Source: Rhypophila decipiens (Eukaryota > Ascomycota > Sordariomycetes > Sordariales > Naviculisporaceae). Taken from it: a stretch of 64,000 nt of DNA. This document shows, piece by piece, positions 58,436-64,000 of this stretch (the first letter of the stretch is position 1; the number at the start of each line of letters is the position of its first letter). The position numbers were made by a program, and so were the translations under genes. The stretch covers positions 1-64,000 of the forward strand of contig MU858156.1 in assembly GCA_033297075.1 (NCBI GenBank). Reading direction: 5' to 3'. Below the pieces are notes generated by a model that was not told the DNA's origin, searched no databases, and was given only the letters and a program-made list of their open reading frames with translations.

Positions 58436-60471
58436 TTAGGTCGTCTCTCCAGTTACTTTATGCCTACATATTATGCATGTGCACGGCCAGTCGCTGTCTC
58501 TACAGCAGTCATCATAATCAAAATCCTCCCACTCGCTATCTGGTCCCAATGGAGGTAATCGGGGATCATGACTTGTTGTTTCCCGGGTATCAGGGTTCCA
58601 GAACCTGTACGGGCATGTGCGGTCCTCATCTGCGGAACCATAATCGACAATCACCGTCCATGGCGCAGGTAGACGACCCAGTAGCCTTTCTGCGTCCTGT
58701 AGTCCGTATATAATGGCTTGTCCAAGCAGGCGATAGCCACCATTTGGCAGAGGTCGTAAGATAAAGGGAGAGTCACAGCCTAAGAGGACGACAACTTTGT
58801 CCCCTGAAATAGGCAAATGTCAGCAAAAAACTGGGCATTTAGAAGATAGGAGTTGTGCGCATGGCTATTGATTTCTTCTGGCATACCGGACTGGGTGAAC
58901 GTTGGAGCAAAGCCCATGAACCCTTCTTCCGTCGTTATATACCTCCTATTCGAGACCACACTCAGGACTACCCGAATAAAGCTATCCAGGCTCAGCATAC
59001 CCATAAACTCTCCCGGCCCTGTTGAGATGCCGAGAATCTTCGTCCATTCTTCGAGCCTCGGGACTTGAACAGAGACAAGTCGCTCTGCATAACGAAGCCC
59101 AGTTAGATTGGCTACCAGAGCCAGACTTGCCGGTTCTCCTGTTGGTTGGTATATGCCGTTATGTAATGTCCCCAATGAAGTTATCCAGGCTTGAAGACGC
59201 TGCGGCAATGAATCCTCAGACCCCAGAGAATATTTGGGAGCTATGTCGCTTATTGTGGAAACTGTTCCGCATATGACACCTTCAACAACCAGCGTACCAG
59301 GGTTCTGGTACGTAAAGTGAGCCCTCGAGCAACCCGAAGCCCATTGGTGAATTCCCAGGCCATTGTAGTATCTCCACTTCAGGGTCCAATCTGGCACCCA
59401 GGACGGATTCTGGTCCCGACTTTCTGGGGGCTCCTCTACAGAGACAATGTGGTCGAACCAGAGCCGGAAACGCCCAGAGTAAGTTGCATCGAGAAGCACC
59501 ACATGCTTGTACATCTTCGTTGGGATATCATAATCGGGCTTAATCTGGTGTACCAGACTCTGGGGAAGCAAGGCGAGCAGCCCGTAAATTTTATCTCTCG
59601 GCTCGGAACAATCTAACGTGGCTAGGTTCCTTAGGAGGTAACCAAGACTTTTACTCGGGAACCTCCGGCAAGAAGCCAATGTCGACGATGAGACACTTAA
59701 CATACTTTTCGATACGAGCAATTCGAGTGAATTTACGAAGAGCGGTAATGATATATCATGCCGCCCGCACTGGAGAATGGAAATGGTGCTAGCGAGCTGG
59801 ACCTCCTGAATGACCTAGAGACGGCGGAACCATGGATGCCGAATCAAGCTCTCGATCGCATCCCTGGCATTCTGATCGAGAGATAAAGGAGTACCTGGTC
59901 TACACAAGTTTGGTCTTGTCGCATTAGGTGACGGAAGAAATGCCGCCTCTGACGGACATTTTACCTGGGATCCGACTTCCTTTAGTACAGACAGTGCAAC
60001 ATCACTGTCATCTTCCTTGGGACCAAGCCATATCACCACACGATATGCTAGACTATAGATAGAGCCCATTTTGGTAATCTGGGTGGCCTTCTCAATTCCA
60101 TCATCTTGATTGATACATATAGCATCGATCCAAAGCGTCCTGGCAGTGCGTGAAGTACGGAGGTGTCGGAGGGCTACCACCAGGTTCGGGCGTATCCAGA
60201 GGGAGGTCCCAGGTTGTCCAGGTCCACTATCCACGATGATGGGCAAGACGGTTGTGTCTACTCCCCATGCGTAAGAGAGAGCTTCGTATTTCGGGCGGTG
60301 TTCCGGTACAAGAGGGGGCGAATAACGAGATGATTCAATGTTGGGGTCTGGGTATAGCCAAGATGTATTGAGACTACCGTCCGTGAGATGGATAAATATA
60401 TAGCGTAAGTCCATTGCTTGTTTGACTCCCCAACCCGATGGCAAAGTCGTCCGTACTTCAGCCAGACTCAT
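58436..60471 (-). pseudogene. HET-domain (heterokaryon incompatibility) gene with one in-frame stop
   Basis: HET-domain proteins trigger or regulate cell death after fusion of unlike fungal individuals. Without the stop, the model is exon 60471-58887 plus exon 58803-58436 (83-bp intron, GTATGC donor, CTGAC branch, TTTCAG), about 649 aa. The HET marks are in order: YEALSYAWG (62-70), LWIDAICINQDD (113-124), KMGSIYSLAYRVVIWLG to 150, and HPWFRRL. The next codon, normally Trp of the RLWVxQE motif, is TAG (59815-59817). The frame then runs on unbroken for 430 codons with normal family sequence (CSEPRDKIYGLLAL, GDKVVVLLGCDSPFILRPL). No intron can remove the TAG without losing conserved residues. 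TGG to TAG is a CpA-to-TpA change on the other strand, as RIP makes, but a point mutation or sequencing error is equally possible. The first ATG could also be the one at 60414. Confidence 0.85.
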
Positions 60472-60509
60472 TCGGGGTTTTGGGCGACCTGAGTAGTGAG
60501 TATTGGGGA

Positions 60510-61070
60510 ATGGAATATCCTGATTCGGACGGGTTCATTCTGCAAACCAGGCAGAAGCTCGATGAAGCGAAAGTGACCAGCTTGGAGCGGCTGATACGAA
60601 TAAGGTGCAGGGGTATGTGTGTCGCTTCGTGGAGTATCCATCTGGTGAAGCCAAAACAGTACAGCAGTGTACCGGAAGGAAGAAGACGAATTATCCGATG
60701 AAGAGGAGCCCGAAAATCTCGCGATAATAGGACGAGGCTGGCATTTATGGCAGAGGAAGACGGCCGTCCTCAGGCGGCAGCTTTATGCCATTGGGGTTGT
60801 TGGGCACTTAATGAGCAGGTTCCGCAGTTCGACGGGCGAATCATGTGGGTTGCAAGACAGCAGGAATTTGATGAAGGTGATCAGTGCCGATTGCTGGATA
60901 AAATTTGTAGGGAGAAAGAGAAAGATTTTAGGCGGTGGAAGGCAAGACAGGAATCGATAAGAAAACTGAAGCGAGGAAAAGGAAGAGGAGCTGGAACAAA
61001 ACTGACAGAAAATGCGGCAGGATGTGGATTGAGAATCGAGCCGCAGGAAGGCATCTGCCTCGGATCGTGA
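60510..61070 (+). pseudogene. Decayed or unresolved reading-frame cluster, divergent from the HET gene
   Basis: Family not recognised. Three successive plus-strand frames look protein-like but do not join: first MEYPDSDGFILQTRQKLDEA... (from 60510) up to RIRCRG; then, one base out of phase, GYVCRFVEYPSGEAKTVQQC and an acidic YRKEEDELSDEEEPENL; then MAEEDGRPQAAALCHWGCWA..., a longer block with FDGRIMWVARQQEFDEGDQC and a basic, helical KEKDFRRWKARQESIRKLKR tail ending at 61070. The switch at the GGGG run near 60610 would be cured by one extra base, suggesting a frameshift; introns (GTATGT at 60613) are an alternative. Cys and His pairs hint at a metal-binding fold. A decayed HET-linked gene is my best reading. 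Confidence 0.35.
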
Positions 61071-61703
61071 TTGGGTGCCGGTGCCGCCTTCCCGGAGAGA
61101 CTCCTTGGAGGTGAGGCCAGAGGAGTACCGGCCATCATGGATCATCGTAGAGGATCTATGACGGTAGTGATAAAACGGTGCTGCAACATTTTCGACCATA
61201 ACTCATACCGCCACTCTCACTCAACTCAGAAGTTTGTCTCTTCTGGATAGTGTCTCGTTTCTTGGTATATTAACGCTCTGAAAATATGTGACTGGTCGCT
61301 TGTAAATATCACGTCGAGTTCCTACCGAGGTATATTTTCCTACCCAATGCTGAACCCCAGAGAACCGTCTTCAAAACCGGTTCCGACCCAATACCACATA
61401 GTCCCCGATAGCTCCGTACTATACATGTAGATGAAGTTATTTATTTTGAGGGAAACCAAAACCGAAGGAAAGAAGAAACAGCCTATGCATGCAATCGCTC
61501 AGTTATACCGGTTCTTAGTCCCATGTACCTCTCTTCTCTCTAAGCCAATATTCGCAAGATGCACGCAAAAAAAGAAGAAGAAGCCCTTATTATGCAACCA
61601 ACCAGTCCACACATGCTATGCATCAGTCGCTTGAACCTGCCATAAAACGCTGTACCTCAACCGTCATGAAACTAGACATAAGAAATTTTCCCGAGGAAAG
61701 ATA
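61071..61703. other. Intergenic, PP2C 3' flank
   Basis: No supported gene. It is A/T-rich with short A runs near 61.57 kb. TCCGTACTATACATG near 61.41 kb belongs to the same word family seen in the desert. Confidence 0.45.
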
Positions 61704-63572
61704 TCATCGCCGGCCCCGGCGAGGATCTAATGCCTCTGCCCTCCGAGCATCTCTCACCTCCCTTGTCCCAAGACTGCCCAGACCCCCTTCACTCCGTCTC
61801 TCCCAGCCGCCCAGCCTAACGACCAAACAAGTCGCATTGTCACCGTCCGTCGTGACCTCGGTAGCGTAGTCGACGACATTCTTGGCCCCTTCCTCAGGTG
61901 TCCTGGCTTCCTTGACCACGTCGACAATCTCCTGATCGCTTAGGCTCCCGCTAACCCCGTCACTCATCAGCACTAGAAAACTGTACTGCGCCGGTCCGAG
62001 CTCCACCCGTGTGATGTCGGGCTCGGCCGATACACCGACCCGCTTGCTCTGCATGTCGCCAAATGCCCGGCTGTTCGCCAGACCAGATATCCTCTCCTCG
62101 CCGAATGAGTCTGTAACAAACTCGGCGAAACGTCGGAGCCGGGTTGCCTCGGCGGGTGCAGATGGGTGGTGATCCACGGTGACCGGACGGGCGATGCCCG
62201 TGGCAGTCTCGCAGAGAAGGACACGGGTATCACCGACGTGAGCAACCATCAGGGTACTGTGTGCGGCTGGGTGCCAGAAGGGCGCAGGAGTAGGTGTCGA
62301 GATGAGTGCGATCGAAGCCGTGGACCCTCCTTTGAACCGCACAGGTCCGCCGATCCCGTGTCCAGAGGGAGGCAGGTGTGGACTGCCGAGGATCTCATCC
62401 TGATTAAGGGGACTCTCAGAAACGTAAGGGTCGTCGGGGTCCTTTTTTCTGGCCTGAGCCGTGACAAAGTCGAGATCGGCCCGGAGAAAGGCGTAGGTGA
62501 GGACCGACTCTATCGTCACTGGGACCTTCGGGGGCAGGTCGTCCGGACCAGGCTCATCAGTCGAGTTGAGCCGGGCGGGCACGCTGAAGTAGGGAGAAGT
62601 GAACCGACGGAAGTAGCCCCCTATCGTGTTTCTGTATCCCCGTAGGAGCTCAGATTCGAGCTTGAATGCTTTGAAGAAATCTGCACTGGCGGGAACGGGC
62701 TCCTTGCCCTCGAGTGGCTGCGCTGGCTCAACTTCTTCAATAGCACCCCGCTTGTTTACCCTAGGTAACTCTGGCTCTACTTCAGCATCCCCGCCGGCAT
62801 TCTTATCATCGGACGACTCGGCCTCGGACCTTCGTGGAGGCCTGTCGACAAGGGGGTCCTGAGTTGACGCGCGAAACGGTTGCTTTAGGCTGCTCCCAAG
62901 ACCAAACTCGGCCGCAGCCTCCTCAATGTAGCCATGGAGCTCATCGCGCAGGAATTCGCTGCATTCATTTCCACCGTGGCCGTCAAACACACCAAAGTAA
63001 AAGATCTGGGGGTCCCCAAATGCGCTGGCGGCGCTCGTTCCCTCGCCCTGCGACTTGAGCTGGGTCCGGGAGAGGCTAACAGGCACCCTCTTAGCAAATG
63101 AAGGCATGTCGATTGTGCCTGCTTGATATGTATCCTCATTGTAGACCCGCTGGCCCCTTGAGTTGAAAGCTCCGAAATGATGCTTGGCACTACGTAATGG
63201 TATGCGTACAACAGTCAGATCGCGGCTCGGCATGTTGGGAGGTGCCACAGCTGGAGACGAGCCTGGCCCAGGAGTGTGAGGAGTCGAGGCAGAACGTGGA
63301 AGTTTGTGGCCTGGACCGCTCGACGAGCGAGAATCGGGATGTAGCGAGGACGACGGCAGGTGGGTGACGAAGTAGTTGTGAAAGCCGCGCTTGGGCGTTC
63401 GGTCGGGGAGGTTTTCTACTCGAGCCGTGCTGTGAAAGTTGCGACGTGCAGCGCGATTGTCGAGAGGCACCGGGCATAATAGGGGCGCGGCCCGTATTTG
63501 CGCCCGTAGATGGCGTCTGCCATTGCTGGCCATTCGAAGCGATCGAGAGGCTGGCATGGCTATTCTCGTCAT
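61704..63572 (-). CDS. Mitochondrial PP2C-type Ser/Thr phosphatase (Ptc6-like)
   Basis: Metal-dependent phosphatase; yeast mitochondrial PP2Cs act on the pyruvate dehydrogenase complex or in mitophagy. The product is single-exon, 622 aa from MTRIAMPASR. This start gives an Arg-rich, acid-poor presequence ending in RRNFHSTA, a typical import and cleavage signal; the frame stays open to 63821, with other ATGs at 63821 and 63704, so the start is not certain. PP2C motifs are RVYNEDTYQAG (about 142-152), FGVFDGHGG (193-201), MVAHVGDTRVLL, LANSRAFGD, VLMSDGVSG and DNATCLVVRL, so the metal-binding aspartates are all present. A long insert between FDGHGG and the later motifs carries Asp/Glu/Pro-rich and phosphatase-unrelated sequence. 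The C-terminus is a basic tail. Whether it is the Ptc5, Ptc6 or Ptc7 orthologue needs alignment. Confidence 0.85.
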   Translation of the reverse strand: MTRIAMPASRSLRMASNGRRHLRAQIRAAPLLCPVPLDNRAARRNFHSTARVENLPDRTPKRGFHNYFVTHLPSSSLHPDSRSSSGPGHKLPRSASTPHTPGPGSSPAVAPPNMPSRDLTVVRIPLRSAKHHFGAFNSRGQRVYNEDTYQAGTIDMPSFAKRVPVSLSRTQLKSQGEGTSAASAFGDPQIFYFGVFDGHGGNECSEFLRDELHGYIEEAAAEFGLGSSLKQPFRASTQDPLVDRPPRRSEAESSDDKNAGGDAEVEPELPRVNKRGAIEEVEPAQPLEGKEPVPASADFFKAFKLESELLRGYRNTIGGYFRRFTSPYFSVPARLNSTDEPGPDDLPPKVPVTIESVLTYAFLRADLDFVTAQARKKDPDDPYVSESPLNQDEILGSPHLPPSGHGIGGPVRFKGGSTASIALISTPTPAPFWHPAAHSTLMVAHVGDTRVLLCETATGIARPVTVDHHPSAPAEATRLRRFAEFVTDSFGEERISGLANSRAFGDMQSKRVGVSAEPDITRVELGPAQYSFLVLMSDGVSGSLSDQEIVDVVKEARTPEEGAKNVVDYATEVTTDGDNATCLVVRLGGWERRSEGGLGSLGTREVRDARRAEALDPRRGRR

Positions 63573-64000
63573 GTCGCGATTGTCGTGGTTATGGCCAAGA
63601 AACTTTGCGACATAGTTCATAAAGGCATCGAGGAGTGCCTGTGGCGGCGTGTCTCGAGCAGTGAGAAGGTCTACCCTGCGGACAGCATCACGGAAGGGAG
63701 CCATTGCAACGACTGCCGGCACGGCTGAGATAACAGGACCGAATTTAGCAAAAGGAAGAAAATTGTGGCCATGAAGAGCGCATAAATACTTCTTCTGTGT
63801 AAACGGTGGGTCCAGGAACAAGAATGTACTTTAGTAAAAGTGCAAGGTCTGGAAACTGGGTAAGACCTGGAAAGTTTAAAGATTCGCAGCTTCCCAAGTT
63901 GACGTCGATGGACCTCGTTTTCCGTGGTTGGGGATCTTCCCAACAACTTGTCGCACTCCTTCCCAGTCGGGCCAGTCCAGGTCGCCCACGTTCTGGCCCG
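63573..64000. other. PP2C upstream region and window edge
   Basis: 5' flank of the PP2C gene; part may be coding if an upstream ATG (63704 or 63821) is used. From about 63.83 kb the sequence looks like promoter DNA. No other gene is seen at the edge. Confidence 0.4.

Overview
This is nuclear DNA from a filamentous ascomycete (Pezizomycotina, most likely a sordariomycete). The support is: short spliceosomal introns (mostly 55-130 bp) with GTATGT/GTGAGT-type donors and CTAAC/CTGAC-like branch sites; housekeeping proteins with the fungal forms of YSH1, TAF4, ATG18, AP-2 alpha, ARPC5 and VPH1; a HET-domain (heterokaryon incompatibility) gene; pyrimidine-rich promoters; and small TIR-flanked repeat elements. 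I cannot name a species.

Left part (1-20.5 kb) is gene-dense. After a repeat-scarred edge (1-3.4 kb) holding a small spliced membrane-protein gene, come ysh1 (minus), taf4 (plus, sharing a divergent 1.1-kb promoter region with ysh1), atg18 (plus), the AP-2 alpha adaptin gene (minus, convergent with atg18, separated from it by a 22-bp minisatellite), an NDUFAF5-like mitochondrial complex I assembly gene (plus, divergent from the adaptin gene) and ARPC5 (minus, convergent). These are unrelated housekeeping functions: pre-mRNA 3'-end cleavage, TFIID, autophagy, endocytosis, respiration, actin nucleation.

Middle part (20.5-49.2 kb) is about 28.7 kb with almost no convincing coding sequence. It is not strongly AT-rich overall, so it does not look like a block of RIP-mutated transposons. 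It contains one clear 179-bp MITE, a strongly pyrimidine-rich stretch at 33.5-35.9 kb that reads like a promoter or leader, many copies of a TACGGAGTA/TACCGTA-type word, an assembly gap with homopolymer artefacts at 38.9-39.1 kb, and one weak minus-strand ORF at 46.1-46.5 kb.

Right part (49.2-64 kb) holds a PPS1-type dual-specificity phosphatase (with a second, degenerate phosphatase loop), the V-ATPase a subunit VPH1, a weak short gene, a TIR element built around a 22-bp minisatellite, a HET-domain gene broken by one in-frame TAG, a decayed-looking reading-frame cluster divergent from it, and a mitochondrial PP2C phosphatase.

The most interesting items are the single-stop HET gene and its decayed neighbour, the minisatellite-bearing TIR element with a diverged inverted copy 45 kb away, the large coding desert, and the pseudo-active-site in PPS1. 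All intron and exon borders were placed by eye from splice signals, phase and family similarity recalled from memory; none was checked with transcripts or searches.
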